Assembly (NCBI RefSeq): GCF_900107275.1
Contig: NZ_FNPI01000030.1
Coordinates: 1 to 37,084 of the forward strand
DNA: 37,084 nt
Source of the DNA: Evansella caseinilytica
Lineage (GTDB): Bacteria > Bacillota > Bacilli > Bacillales > Salisediminibacteriaceae
Reading direction: 5' to 3'
Shown: positions 1 to 8,327 of the stretch, in pieces
Layout of the letters: each line of letters starts with the position of its first letter
Position numbering within the stretch: the first letter of the stretch is position 1
Notes under the pieces: generated by a model
What the model was told of the DNA's origin: nothing
The model's input: only the letters and a program-made list of their open reading frames with translations
Database searches by the model: none
Position numbers and translations under genes: made by a program

Positions 1-49
1 ACGTTTATGAGCATTTGAAAATTTTATATCTTCACCTGATTTTATGTAA

Positions 50-126
<77 letters not shown>

Positions 127-210
127 ATTGGTGTATCGAGCATTTTGTTTTCATTATTTATCCGGCCTCTTTGCAGCAAAAACACAGTAACTGCCGGAGA
201 CTCGTTATAA

Positions 211-284
211 TGGAGCGGGTGATGAGAATCGAACTCACGACATCAGCTTGGAAGGCTGAGGTTTTACCACTAAACTACACCCGC
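211..284 (-). tRNA. tRNA-Gly (anticodon UCC)
   Basis: The minus strand gives a 74-nt tRNA with the CCA encoded. The acceptor stem is GCGGGTG paired with CACCCGC, the T-loop reads TTCGATT, and the anticodon loop CTTCCAA gives UCC for glycine. A second, partial copy of its 5' half lies about 180 bp upstream in the direction of transcription (431-465). Confidence 0.95.
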
Positions 285-348
285 TTATTTATAACTGCAT
301 TACTTTTTATAAATTTTTTTTCTCTATTTATAAGCGCCTTCCTTCTTT

Positions 349-430
349 CCATGTCTCTTCCTCTGCGAGGTTTGCTACGATGTGGATCCGTCGAGACAAC
401 TCGCTGCAGGTTCATGGAAGGATCGCTCGT
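349..430 (-). repeat. Degenerate copy (C) of the dispersed repeat found at 13593 and 16030
   Basis: This stretch carries, in the same order as the copy at 16030-16271, the strings GTCTCTTCCTCT, GCGAGG (GCAGAGG in the good copy) and GAGACAACTCGC, with much of the intervening sequence shortened. The terminal hairpin is missing and the segment runs into the tRNA-Gly fragment. The similarity is visible by eye but decayed, so the limits are approximate. Confidence 0.5.
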
Positions 431-465
431 GGCTGAGGTTTTACCACTAAACTACACCCGCTTAT
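431..465 (-). pseudogene. Duplicated 5' half of tRNA-Gly
   Basis: Thirty-five bases are identical to 254-288. They cover the 5' flank, acceptor 5' strand, D arm and anticodon 5' stem of tRNA-Gly. Identity stops exactly at the anticodon loop, so there is no anticodon, T arm or 3' acceptor strand and no functional tRNA can form. It lies between ysnB and the intact tRNA-Gly. Confidence 0.85.
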
Positions 466-529
466 AACTTTCAGCCGACTGTTGAAATAACAGCGACATT
501 TATTAATATATACAATTTATCTCAAAAAG

Positions 530-1045
530 TCAATGGTTTTTTAGAAAAGTTTTTGTTAATTGCTTTTGCTCTTCTCCTACCAGTGAGTAGTAGGTAACAT
601 CGACTTGATCATCCTCCACCTTAAGCAGCACATACGTGCCTGCCGTATGCTGGCGCGGAAGACGCATGCTTCCCGGATTGATGAACACGATGTTCTTCTC
701 CTGAAAGGCAACCGGAACGTGGGTGTGACCGAAGCAGACAATATCTGCCCCATGCTCCTCCCCTTTGTATAATAAATTCATCGCATTCATTTTTACATTC
801 AATAAATGACCATGTGAAATATAGAAAGTGACACCGTTTATTTTTTTAATTATTTCCGCCGGAAAATCTTCGCCGAAATCGCAGTTGCCACTAACGGACA
901 GCACTTGTTTAAACAGCGGATTGGCTATTGACAGTTCAGAATCGCCGCAATGGAAGATCACATCCACTTCCTGCTGATGTCGATGGACGACCTCAGCCAC
1001 TTCTTTATCCCAGCCGTGACTATCACTCATAATTAAAGCTTTCAT
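530..1045 (-). CDS. ysnB: YfcE/YsnB-type metallophosphoesterase
   Basis: A 171-residue calcineurin-like phosphoesterase of the small YfcE/MJ0936 family, a cytoplasmic metal-dependent phosphodiesterase whose natural substrate is not well defined. The family motifs are in order: D8-x-H10, G34-D35, G53-N54-C55-D56, H78-G-H80 and G106-H-T-H109. The ATG at 1045 is chosen because GGAGGG lies a few bases upstream. A longer reading starting at 1084 would add 13 residues, would overlap the end of the preceding gene, and has no ribosome binding site. It is the last gene of the rph-rdgB-ysnB group, the same order as in B. subtilis. The tRNA genes follow downstream. Confidence 0.9.
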   Translation of the reverse strand: MKALIMSDSHGWDKEVAEVVHRHQQEVDVIFHCGDSELSIANPLFKQVLSVSGNCDFGEDFPAEIIKKINGVTFYISHGHLLNVKMNAMNLLYKGEEHGADIVCFGHTHVPVAFQEKNIVFINPGSMRLPRQHTAGTYVLLKVEDDQVDVTYYSLVGEEQKQLTKTFLKNH

Positions 1046-1067
1046 TATATTCCCTCCAAAAACGGCA

Positions 1068-1670
1068 TTACCGGAACCATTCATTCCATTTCTTTGCCAG
1101 CTGTTTTAGTGCATTCGCCCGATGGCTGACGGTGTTTTTTTCTTTTCTGTCAAGCTGTGCCATTGTTTTATTAAGCGAAGGCAGGAAAAATAGTGGATCA
1201 TATCCGAACCCGTTTGTTCCTACCGGTTCATAGGCAATCAGTCCATCGCATACACCGCGGATCGTTTGTGTTTCTTTTCCAGGGATATAAACAGCCAAAG
1301 CACAAACAAATCGTGCTCCTCGCTGTTTCACAGGCACTCCGTCCAGCTTCTCTAACAGCTTCCGATTGTTAGCTGCATCATCCTTTCCCACCCCTGCATA
1401 CCTTGCCGAGAAAATGCCGGGCTCCCCGTTCAACGCCGTCACCTCCAAGCCGGAATCATCGGCAATGACTGGATGTTGGATCATTTTCCCGATGGTCTCT
1501 GCTTTTATTATCGCGTTCTCTTCGAAAGTAGAACCATTTTCCACCACATCGATGGTTTCATCAACATCCGCCAACGATTTGACTTCTATTCCTTTTTCAC
1601 CGAAAAAAGCTTTAAATTCCTTCACCTTCCCCTGGTTTTGGGTCGCGATGAACACTTGATTAATCTTCAT
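1068..1670 (-). CDS. rdgB: XTP/dITP diphosphatase (RdgB/HAM1 family)
   Basis: A 200-residue house-cleaning nucleotide pyrophosphatase that hydrolyses XTP, dITP and ITP to monophosphates, keeping deaminated purines out of nucleic acids. It has the N-terminal substrate-binding signature [12 protein letters not shown], the acidic ADDSGLEV motif, the loop GFGYDPLFF and the C-terminal SHRANAL. Length is normal for the family. The start overlaps the end of rph by 11 bases, and AGGAG within the rph end serves as ribosome binding site, so the two are translationally coupled. It corresponds to ysnA of B. subtilis. Confidence 0.95.
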   Translation of the reverse strand: MKINQVFIATQNQGKVKEFKAFFGEKGIEVKSLADVDETIDVVENGSTFEENAIIKAETIGKMIQHPVIADDSGLEVTALNGEPGIFSARYAGVGKDDAANNRKLLEKLDGVPVKQRGARFVCALAVYIPGKETQTIRGVCDGLIAYEPVGTNGFGYDPLFFLPSLNKTMAQLDRKEKNTVSHRANALKQLAKKWNEWFR

Positions 1671-2463
1671 TCTTCATCGTCTCCTGTGCTCCCTGCAGGT
1701 CGGAATCTGCTTCTGTTTTTACCGGAGAATCAAAATGATTTGCCGCCTCTCCAAGCACATTTTGCTGCTGTTGAAATAACTCATAGATACCTTTTTCCGC
1801 TAAACGAAGCATTTCATTTAATTCTCGTCTTGAAAAAGTTGCTTCTTCCCCTGTCCCCTGCAGTTCCACAAATTCTCCGTCGCCGGTCATGATGACATTC
1901 ATATCAACCGCTGCCTTAGAGTCCTCGACATAATTAAGATCAAGAATCGCTCCTTCATTCGCATCCAATCCGACAGATACTGCAGCAAGGTATTTTTTTA
2001 TCGGGTATGCGGTTATCCGTTTTTCAGCAAGAAGCTTATGAAGAGCCGCAGCCATGGCGACAAATGCTCCGGTAACAGAAGCAGTCCTTGTACCACCGTC
2101 CGCCTGAATCACATCGCAGTCGATCCAAATCGTACGCTCGCCAATGGCTGTTAAATCAACAACGGAGCGTAATGCTCGTCCAATCAGCCGCTGTATTTCC
2201 ATCGTGCGCCCAGATAACTTTCCTTTGGACGCCTCCCTGATATTTCGCTGCTCCGTCGCTCGCGGCAGCATGGAATACTCCGCGGTGATCCATCCTTTTC
2301 CCTGTCCCCGCAAAAACGGCGGGACGCGATCTTCAATGCTTGCTGTACAGATCACCTTTGTGTCTCCAAAGGATATCAGGACAGACCCTTCCGGATGTTT
2401 TATGTAATCAGTTTCTATATTAACCGTTCTCAGTTCATCGTTCCTTCGACCATCATGACGCAT
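1660..2463 (-). CDS. rph: Ribonuclease PH
   Basis: A 267-residue phosphorolytic 3'-5' exoribonuclease that trims tRNA precursors near the CCA end using inorganic phosphate. Visible features are the N-terminal [15 protein letters not shown], the phosphate-binding region around [15 protein letters not shown], and the [15 protein letters not shown] segment typical of the RNase PH fold. After residue 240 there is a tail of about 25 residues rich in Asn, Glu and Asp that is not conserved in the family. GAGGAG precedes the ATG. It is separated from gerM by a terminator-like hairpin, so it may have its own promoter; none was identified with confidence. Confidence 0.95.
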   Translation of the reverse strand: MRHDGRRNDELRTVNIETDYIKHPEGSVLISFGDTKVICTASIEDRVPPFLRGQGKGWITAEYSMLPRATEQRNIREASKGKLSGRTMEIQRLIGRALRSVVDLTAIGERTIWIDCDVIQADGGTRTASVTGAFVAMAAALHKLLAEKRITAYPIKKYLAAVSVGLDANEGAILDLNYVEDSKAAVDMNVIMTGDGEFVELQGTGEEATFSRRELNEMLRLAEKGIYELFQQQQNVLGEAANHFDSPVKTEADSDLQGAQETMKNED

Positions 2464-2554
2464 TTGATCACTCCTCTATTAATAATTAGTTGCCTAATTT
2501 CTGACTTCATCGGACTCCTGACCGCATTTTTCGGTACAGAAAAAACGTTATAAA

Positions 2555-2578
2555 AAGGGCAGCCGGCCCGCTACCCTT
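2555..2578 (-). terminator. Rho-independent terminator after gerM
   Basis: On the minus strand AAGGGTAGC pairs with GCTGCCCTT (one mismatch) around a GC-rich loop, followed by TTTTAT and a further T-run a few bases on. It lies 100 bases past the gerM stop and about 90 bases before rph, so it divides the two transcripts. Confidence 0.7.
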
Positions 2579-2680
2579 ATTATGATAATTCTTTAGGTTA
2601 TGAATTTCAAACGATAGTGTTGTTTTGAACAGAAATGGAACGAAAAATTTTCTGGCGTCTCGGCCATTTATGCCCAAAAA

Positions 2681-3820
2681 TCAATATTCTCCGGTATTTA
2701 CCATACTCGGACGTGAAACCGGTTCTGTCAATGTTTCTCCAGTGCTTACGAGCAGATTCCCTTCGGACTCCACCTCGATGGCCACTTTTTCTACTTCTTT
2801 TTGTTCCGTCAACGATAGGACAAGCATATTGAGAACATCTTCGGAAACAGCGGTTCCTTCCATTTGACTTAACAGCGCTTCATTAAAGTTCAATATTAGT
2901 GTACCGTTTTGAAGATCCGGTTCGTCAATCATTTGTACTTCGCTGCGAAAATCTGTCAGCAATGGCGACATCATATCCGGACCATTCAGAAGCTCATTCA
3001 CGACAGCTTGATAAACATTTTCCGTATCCGGTATTCTGCGTGTTACCGGCACATAATACGTTTGCTCATCTGTTTGTGACAAAAAATAAACAACAACCGG
3101 TCGCGTTCCGACCAGATCCACTTCGTCACTCATTTCCAAATTGATCCCGTGATTTCTTGTATACCCTGATGATACCGGTGTTCCTCGCTGAGGCATCGCG
3201 TCCAGCTCTTCGCCGTTTACTTTTATTTTCAGGCGATTTACATCGTTCAATTGGGTCACCGACCACGTCAGTGATTGAAGAATGCTCAGTTCCTGCTCCG
3301 AACTGTATTCCGTAAATTGGTCAGAGAAATCGACAACCGCCGTACCGTCTTCGGTGACCGTTGCCTCCAGAACCTCAGTGCCAGCAGGCAAAACTGCCTG
3401 AAATCCACTTGGAAGTTTTTCTGTAACCGGGCCGCCTTGTACTAAATGTTCAATCGTCTGTTTCACCTCGTTGTCGCCTTTTGGGATATCCAGACTTTGC
3501 GGGGCAACAAAGCCGTTGCGATCAACAAGATATAGCTCCTGCATAACAGTTTCATCTTCAGCCACCGGACCCCCTTTTTCTTCCGGCTCCCCTTCATCTG
3601 CCTCTCCGTCTCCATCCATATCACTTATGCTGTCACCGATCATTCCATCCTCATCCTCCATGACTTCTACCAAAAGTTCTTCATCTTCTTCAAGATAGTT
3701 TATTTGTGGCGGATCCAGCTCCTGAAATACATCATCAACCTGATCTGTCCCACACGCAGTGAGTGCCATTGCAGCAGTGATTGCCAGCAACCACCTTGAT
3801 TTCATCAGTAGGCGACGCAT
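2681..3820 (-). CDS. gerM: Spore germination lipoprotein GerM
   Basis: A 379-residue lipoprotein with two GerMN domains, needed in B. subtilis for normal sporulation and germination. The signal peptide ends in the lipobox LTAC with Cys23. Residues 27-100 are an extremely acidic linker rich in Glu and Asp. The first GerMN repeat spans about 105-220 (ELYLVDRNGFV start) and the second about 245-360 (VVVYFLSQTDEQTYYV start). The ATG at 3820 follows AAGGAGG with nine bases of spacing. Its place between racE and rph matches B. subtilis. The acidic linker is longer and more charged than I expect for the family and may reflect an alkaline or saline habitat (inference). Confidence 0.92.
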   Translation of the reverse strand: MRRLLMKSRWLLAITAAMALTACGTDQVDDVFQELDPPQINYLEEDEELLVEVMEDEDGMIGDSISDMDGDGEADEGEPEEKGGPVAEDETVMQELYLVDRNGFVAPQSLDIPKGDNEVKQTIEHLVQGGPVTEKLPSGFQAVLPAGTEVLEATVTEDGTAVVDFSDQFTEYSSEQELSILQSLTWSVTQLNDVNRLKIKVNGEELDAMPQRGTPVSSGYTRNHGINLEMSDEVDLVGTRPVVVYFLSQTDEQTYYVPVTRRIPDTENVYQAVVNELLNGPDMMSPLLTDFRSEVQMIDEPDLQNGTLILNFNEALLSQMEGTAVSEDVLNMLVLSLTEQKEVEKVAIEVESEGNLLVSTGETLTEPVSRPSMVNTGEY

Positions 3821-4018
3821 CGCATATTCCCTCCTTGACAGTTTGTACTATCATATATACGAGCCGTTTCCGATTTTATACCAGAAGAATCAAACAGCCA
3901 CCGGAAGGAATTTAAACATGCTGCGAACCGTTTGTCAGACAGGAGAGGATTCTGCCGCCGACGCTGGAAAAAATGTGAAGAAGCAGAGAAATGATTTTTT
4001 TAATATATGGTTACATGA

Positions 4019-4834
4019 CTATTGTTGTTTTATTTTTTCAGACAAGTTGATTGTTTTCACATCATTTTTTCCTAAACGCAGCCACTGTTCCGCTATTTGT
4101 GAAAATGTTTGTCTTGGTCCAGTGGTGTAAAAAATATGCTCTGGCTTTCGTTCCTCTGTAAACAACAGATTTTGATGATACAGGAGAGCGCTCACTTCTC
4201 GGGCGGTTTCTTCTCCGGAGCTGATGATTTCAATCCGCTTCCCAGCGATTTCCTTTATCAGCGGTGCCAGCAGCGGATAATGGGTGCATCCAAGAATCAG
4301 GCTGTCAATAGATGTAGCCAAAATCGGGGCAAGCGAAGCTTCAATGATTTCTTTTGCCTCGCTCCCGGAAAATTTCCCCTGTTCCACCAAAGGAACGAGC
4401 TTTGGACAAGCGAGACTTTCCACCGTTATTTCACTATTTATTCGTTTGATTTCTCTGTCGTAGGCACGGCTGTTAATTGTGCCTTCTGTTCCAATAACCC
4501 CGACATGGTCGTTTTTGGTGATCTTCAGTGCTGCCACCGTACCGGGATGAATGACACCGACTACCGGGATGCTCAAGCTTTTTTTTGCTTCCTCCAGCAC
4601 AACGGCTGTTGCAGTATTACAAGCAATTACAAGCATTTTTATATCATGCAGCAGCAGATAGTCAATCATTTCCCATGTATATTGACGCACTTCATCCGTC
4701 GGCCTCGGACCGTATGGACAGCGCGCAGTATCACCAATGTAGATGATTTTTTCTTTAGGCAGTTGTCGGATTAATTCAGAGACAACAGTTAACCCGCCGA
4801 CACCTGAATCAATCACTCCAATCGGTCTTTCCAA
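4019..4834 (-). CDS. racE: Glutamate racemase
   Basis: A 271-residue cofactor-independent racemase that makes D-glutamate for peptidoglycan. The two catalytic cysteines are present, Cys72 in the ACNTATAV motif and Cys183 in the GCTHYPLL motif, with the N-terminal DSGVGGLTV (Asp9, Ser10) that binds the substrate. Length is normal. Translation appears to start at a TTG at 4834, preceded by GAGGA at suitable spacing; no ATG lies in frame nearby. It follows the MarR gene and precedes gerM, the conserved Bacillus order; about 200 bases without a recognisable gene separate it from gerM. Confidence 0.95.
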   Translation of the reverse strand: MERPIGVIDSGVGGLTVVSELIRQLPKEKIIYIGDTARCPYGPRPTDEVRQYTWEMIDYLLLHDIKMLVIACNTATAVVLEEAKKSLSIPVVGVIHPGTVAALKITKNDHVGVIGTEGTINSRAYDREIKRINSEITVESLACPKLVPLVEQGKFSGSEAKEIIEASLAPILATSIDSLILGCTHYPLLAPLIKEIAGKRIEIISSGEETAREVSALLYHQNLLFTEERKPEHIFYTTGPRQTFSQIAEQWLRLGKNDVKTINLSEKIKQQ

Positions 4835-4957
4835 TGGTACAGTCCTCTTTTCAATTAAGATTTATGCTTTTTTTGTTTGTTCAATGTATCACGAGTTAGC
4901 TCTTGAACAGCCGTGATGCGAGGAGAGTAATAACCACCGGCTCCCTCCGGTTTCCAC

Positions 4958-5431
4958 TTAAAATGACTTCCACGCTTTTGCATCACGTTTCATTTCTTCA
5001 TACAGGAAATTCACGCTTTTTTCGAGAAGATTGACTTCCTCTACGGAAAAATTATCTAATACGCCTTGTAAATATCCCTGTCTTTGCTGGATCACTTCCC
5101 GGATGATTGTCGTCCCTTTATCTAATAGATGGATGCGCACCACCCTGCGGTCATTGGTATCTTTTACGCGCTCAACAAGCTCGTTTTTCTCCATGCGATC
5201 GACCAAATCCGTCGTTGTACTGCACGCCAAATACATCTTCGAAGATAATTCTCCGATGGTCATATCTCCAAATTCATGTAGCCACTGGAGAGCCACAAAT
5301 TGCGGAGGGGTTATGGGAAACTCATTTAAAATTTCTCTTCCTTTTTGTTTGACGATATCCGCAATCATTCGCAATGATTTTTCGATATTTGCCACTTGGT
5401 CCGGTTGTAACGAATGCTTCTGTTCTTCCAT
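4958..5431 (-). CDS. ysmB: MarR-family transcriptional regulator (YsmB-like)
   Basis: A 157-residue winged-helix regulator. The helix-turn-helix occupies about residues 55-85 (MTIGELSSKMYLACSTTTDL), followed by the wing DTNDRRVVRIHL, and N- and C-terminal helices for dimerisation. GGAGG lies eight bases before the ATG. The symbol rests on synteny: B. subtilis ysmB precedes racE. No cysteine sensor arrangement is obvious; there is one Cys in the recognition region. Ligand and targets are unknown. Confidence 0.85.
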   Translation of the reverse strand: MEEQKHSLQPDQVANIEKSLRMIADIVKQKGREILNEFPITPPQFVALQWLHEFGDMTIGELSSKMYLACSTTTDLVDRMEKNELVERVKDTNDRRVVRIHLLDKGTTIIREVIQQRQGYLQGVLDNFSVEEVNLLEKSVNFLYEEMKRDAKAWKSF

Positions 5432-5927
5432 TGCAAACCCTCCTCTCGATAATGATAATAGAGCAACGTGGTAATCTTATATGATGAACACACGCTATAA
5501 GCTTCTTTCGTGATCATTGCTGTCTTTTGGACCGTTGTTTGCTTGAAAAGTATGTTTTTGTCAACTTTGTTACTTTTCCCCTCTTCGCACATAGTGTGAA
5601 AACACTTATAAAACTGGTGCGCCAACGACATTGTCAAACGCTTAGTTCAAAAAAATCACGCCTTACGCAGCAGCATTTTAACAATTTTTGTCCAAGACTC
5701 TTGTTTAACAGACACTATTACTTATATTTTCTTCGTTTTATTCCACAATTTCAAGTATTTATTTCGCTACCAAAATTCTGAATTATACATTTATGTATAT
5801 TCCCCTGAAGAAAAACGACTTCCCCGAATAACCGTTTCTGAGGAAGTCGTTATACAATTCCCAAGGTGCAACTCGTTTAGCACGAAAACGCACTTATAGA
5901 GGTTGGTCAAAATTGAACAACCATTTG
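5432..5927. other. Intergenic region between ysmB and ptsI, no gene seen
   Basis: About 500 bases, AT-rich. It must contain the ysmB promoter on the minus strand and holds the ptsHI terminator at 5814-5851. Open frames here lack ribosome binding sites and family features. No RNA gene was recognised. Confidence 0.6.
5814..5851 (-). terminator. Rho-independent terminator of ptsHI
   Basis: A perfect ten-base stem AACGACTTCC/GGAAGTCGTT with an 18-base loop. Read on the minus strand it is followed by TTTTTC, the correct polarity for ending the ptsHI transcript about 80 bases past the ptsI stop. Confidence 0.8.
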
Positions 5928-7640
5928 TTAAAACAATTTTTCTACATGTGCCTTTACTTCTTCGGCAGTGTTCATGTCCAGCGCTTCTGCTGCCGCTTTG
6001 GCAGCAGCTTCTTTGGTCAATGATGATATCTGATTACGCGCCGGTAAAACAGAGGTGGCACTCATGCTGAATTCATCAAGACCGAGGCCGAGCAGCAAAG
6101 GAATGGCAACAGGATCCCCCGCCATTTCGCCGCACATGCCTGTCCATTTTCCTTCCTTGTGAGAAGCGTCAATGACCATTTTTACAAGTCGGAGAATCGC
6201 CGGATTATACGGCTGATACAGATAGGATACTCGCTCATTCATTCGGTCAGCCGCCATTGTATATTGAATTAAATCATTCGTGCCGATACTGAAGAAGTCC
6301 ACTTCTTTCGCAAACTGTTCGGCCATCACTGCCGTTGAAGGGATTTCAACCATTATTCCGATCTCAATATCATCGCTGACTTTCGTACCGCTTTGCAACA
6401 ATGCGGCCTTTTCTTCTTCCAATATTTTCTTCCCTTTACGGAACTCGTCCAATGTAGCAATCATCGGAAACATGATTTTCAAATTTCCATATGCGCTGGC
6501 ACGGAGCAAAGCGCGTAATTGGGTACGGAACATGTCGTCCATTTCCAGACATAGGCGAATCGCACGGAAGCCTAAAAATGGATTCATTTCTTTTGGCAGA
6601 TCAAGATACGGCAGCTCTTTATCCCCGCCGATATCGAGCGTGCGAATAACGACAGGCTTGCCGTTCATTGTTTCAACGACTTTTTTATAAGCCTCAAACT
6701 GCTCTTCTTCCGTTGGCAGCTGGTCTCGACCCATGTAAAGAAATTCTGTCCGGTACAGACCGACTCCTTCAGCACCGTTGTTGATGACGCCTTCCAGATC
6801 ATTCGGTGTTCCAATATTGGCAACAAGCTCAACATGATGGCCGTCCTGCGTTACAGATGGTTCATTGACGAGCTTGCTCAGTTCCCGCTTGAGCTCCTCG
6901 TATTCTTCCTGCTTTTTACGGTAAATGGCAAGCTGCTCCTCCGTCGGGTCAGTGATAACTTTTCCTTCAATGCCGTCAATGATTACCATGACATCAGCAG
7001 CACCTTCGGATGTAATATTCTTTGTACCGACTACCGCTGGAATTTCCATAGATCTTGCCATTATTGCGGAGTGGGAAGTGCGCCCTCCAATATCAGTCAC
7101 AAATCCTTTAACATATTTTTTGTTCAACTGCGCGGTGTCCGACGGTGTTAAATCTTCCGCAATAAGCACCACTTCCTGGTCGATTTCGGCAAGAGACACA
7201 ATCGGCTGGCCTAAAATATGGGCAAGAACGCGTTTGGATACATCGCGTATATCCGCAGCACGTTCCTTCATATATTCATTGTCCATTGCTTCAAACACAG
7301 CGATGAATTGATCGGCAACCTGCTGCAGAGCAAAAGCAGCGTTCACTTTTTCATCTCTTACTTTTTGACGAACGGTATCGACGAGTTCCGGATCACTTAA
7401 AACGAGCAGATGAGCAGAAAAGATTTCCGCATGCTCATCGCCTAATTCGTTTCTCGTTTTTTCTTTAATCACAGCCAGCTCTTTTTTTGATACTTCCAGA
7501 GACTGATCAAAAAGGGAAACTTCCTCTTCCACATCGCCAATTTGCTTTTTTTCAACGGTTAAATCCGGAGTTTCAAGCTTAAATCCTTTTGCAATGGCAA
7601 TCCCGGAGGATGCCGCAATTCCCGTTAACATCGTTGACAT
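5928..7640 (-). CDS. ptsI: PTS enzyme I (phosphoenolpyruvate-protein phosphotransferase)
   Basis: A 570-residue cytoplasmic enzyme that takes phosphate from phosphoenolpyruvate and passes it to HPr. The phospho-histidine motif [17 protein letters not shown] lies near residue 190, the PEP-binding TIM barrel fills the C-terminal half ([23 protein letters not shown]), and the catalytic cysteine is in [11 protein letters not shown]. Full length. Its ATG overlaps the ptsH stop codon (TAATG), so the pair is translationally coupled, as usual in Firmicutes. Confidence 0.97.
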   Translation of the reverse strand: MSTMLTGIAASSGIAIAKGFKLETPDLTVEKKQIGDVEEEVSLFDQSLEVSKKELAVIKEKTRNELGDEHAEIFSAHLLVLSDPELVDTVRQKVRDEKVNAAFALQQVADQFIAVFEAMDNEYMKERAADIRDVSKRVLAHILGQPIVSLAEIDQEVVLIAEDLTPSDTAQLNKKYVKGFVTDIGGRTSHSAIMARSMEIPAVVGTKNITSEGAADVMVIIDGIEGKVITDPTEEQLAIYRKKQEEYEELKRELSKLVNEPSVTQDGHHVELVANIGTPNDLEGVINNGAEGVGLYRTEFLYMGRDQLPTEEEQFEAYKKVVETMNGKPVVIRTLDIGGDKELPYLDLPKEMNPFLGFRAIRLCLEMDDMFRTQLRALLRASAYGNLKIMFPMIATLDEFRKGKKILEEEKAALLQSGTKVSDDIEIGIMVEIPSTAVMAEQFAKEVDFFSIGTNDLIQYTMAADRMNERVSYLYQPYNPAILRLVKMVIDASHKEGKWTGMCGEMAGDPVAIPLLLGLGLDEFSMSATSVLPARNQISSLTKEAAAKAAAEALDMNTAEEVKAHVEKLF

Positions 7641-7903
7641 TATTCACCAAGGCCTTCCTTAATTACTTCCGCAATGCCGGCAAGTGCTTCGTCAGCATCC
7701 GGACCCTCGGCTTTAATTGTTACTTCTGCTCCTTGAGCAACGCCTAAAGACATAACGCCCATGATGGATTTTAAATTCACTGATTTCCCTTTGTGTTCGA
7801 GCGTTACTTCCGACTCATATTGTCCTGCCTTGTTAACAAGCTGTGTTGCCGGTCTAGCGTGAATCCCTGTTTCTGCTGTAATTTTAAATGTTCTTTGCGC
7901 CAT
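7640..7903 (-). CDS. ptsH: Phosphocarrier protein HPr
   Basis: An 87-residue PTS carrier. His15 in [11 protein letters not shown] accepts phosphate from enzyme I, and Ser46 in [11 protein letters not shown] is the site phosphorylated by HPr kinase, which in Firmicutes makes the CcpA co-repressor. The ATG at 7903 is chosen because AAAGGAG lies nine bases upstream; an upstream TTG in frame would add three residues and is not needed. It heads the ptsHI pair and is preceded by a RAT/terminator leader, so its expression should depend on GlcT. Confidence 0.97.
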   Translation of the reverse strand: MAQRTFKITAETGIHARPATQLVNKAGQYESEVTLEHKGKSVNLKSIMGVMSLGVAQGAEVTIKAEGPDADEALAGIAEVIKEGLGE

Positions 7904-8044
7904 GATTAACAACTCCTTTAATATTTAGATCATTGTTGGAATAAGACCGAGTTTTTTCTCATTCATCATCAATTATGTTCACCATTTTTATTAATGCCCA
8001 TTTTCACACCAAAAAAATAGCAACGGTAAAAAATGGTATAAAAA

Positions 8045-8136
8045 AGGCATGAGCAACAGTTGTATATGAAATTTACCGGCACACCGGCCTTCAACAATGG
8101 TTGAATTATTTCATACACACCTCTTTACTCATGCCT
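8045..8136 (-). terminator. Branched terminator in the ptsH leader
   Basis: On the minus strand AGGCATGAG (8136-8128) pairs perfectly with CTCATGCCT (8053-8045), followed by six Ts. Inside are an 11-bp helix (8108-8118 with 8062-8072, one G-U pair) and two small hairpins, one with a 6-bp stem at 8090-8105 and one with CCGG/CCGG at 8076-8087. The 5' strand of the outer stem overlaps the RAT, the arrangement used in GlcT/LicT antitermination. Confidence 0.85.
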
Positions 8137-8155
8137 GATCGTATCAGTGACACGT
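8127..8155 (-). promoter_or_regulatory. RAT (ribonucleic antiterminator) for GlcT
   Basis: Twenty-nine bases on the minus strand, starting ACGTG and ending GCATGAGT, fold as an apical stem CTGAT/ATCAG with loop ACG and a lower CGTG/CATG stem separated by an internal loop. This closely resembles the B. subtilis ptsG RAT as I recall it. Its 3' part overlaps the terminator stem, so RAT binding and termination exclude each other. Confidence 0.85.
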
Positions 8156-8180
8156 AATTCGGTGACATCATTATGAAGGA

Positions 8181-8325
8181 TGTTCAAAAAGTCCGGGATA
8201 CAGCGCCGGTGAATCTCAACGCTAGCGTTGCCTCTCCGTTGCTCACGTACGTCCCTGGTACGCTCCGCCGCTCGAGCCAGCCGCGCCTCGACCTTCTTGC
8301 CGCTGTAATGTCCTCCTTTTGAACA
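8181..8325. repeat. Dispersed repeat-like element with TGTTCAAAA ends
   Basis: A 145-bp GC-rich block bounded by TGTTCAAAAA at one end and TTTTGAACA at the other, in inverted orientation. It contains the perfect 14-base palindrome CAACGCTAGCGTTG at 8217-8230. It begins within a few bases of the glcT stop codon and ends just before the ptsH leader. An open frame crosses it but has no coding features. Only its ends resemble the repeats at 13593 and 16030; the interior differs. Confidence 0.6.
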
Positions 8326-8327
8326 CA

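Larger units (their letters stand above)
7904..8327. other. glcT-ptsH intergenic leader region
   Basis: Between glcT and ptsH there is no gene I can support. From upstream to downstream on the minus strand it holds a repeat element (8181-8325), a -10-like CATAAT (8170-8175) with no matching -35, the RAT (8127-8155), a branched terminator (8045-8136) and an untranslated leader to ptsH. Confidence 0.7.

Noticed and set aside
4900-4957. A hairpin ACCGG/CCGGT after ysmB as a terminator
   Set aside because: Stem of five bases without a T-run on the minus strand; transcription probably continues into racE.
5365-5637. A 90-codon minus-strand frame upstream of ysmB
   Set aside because: It overlaps the ysmB start in another frame, has no ribosome binding site and no recognisable domain.
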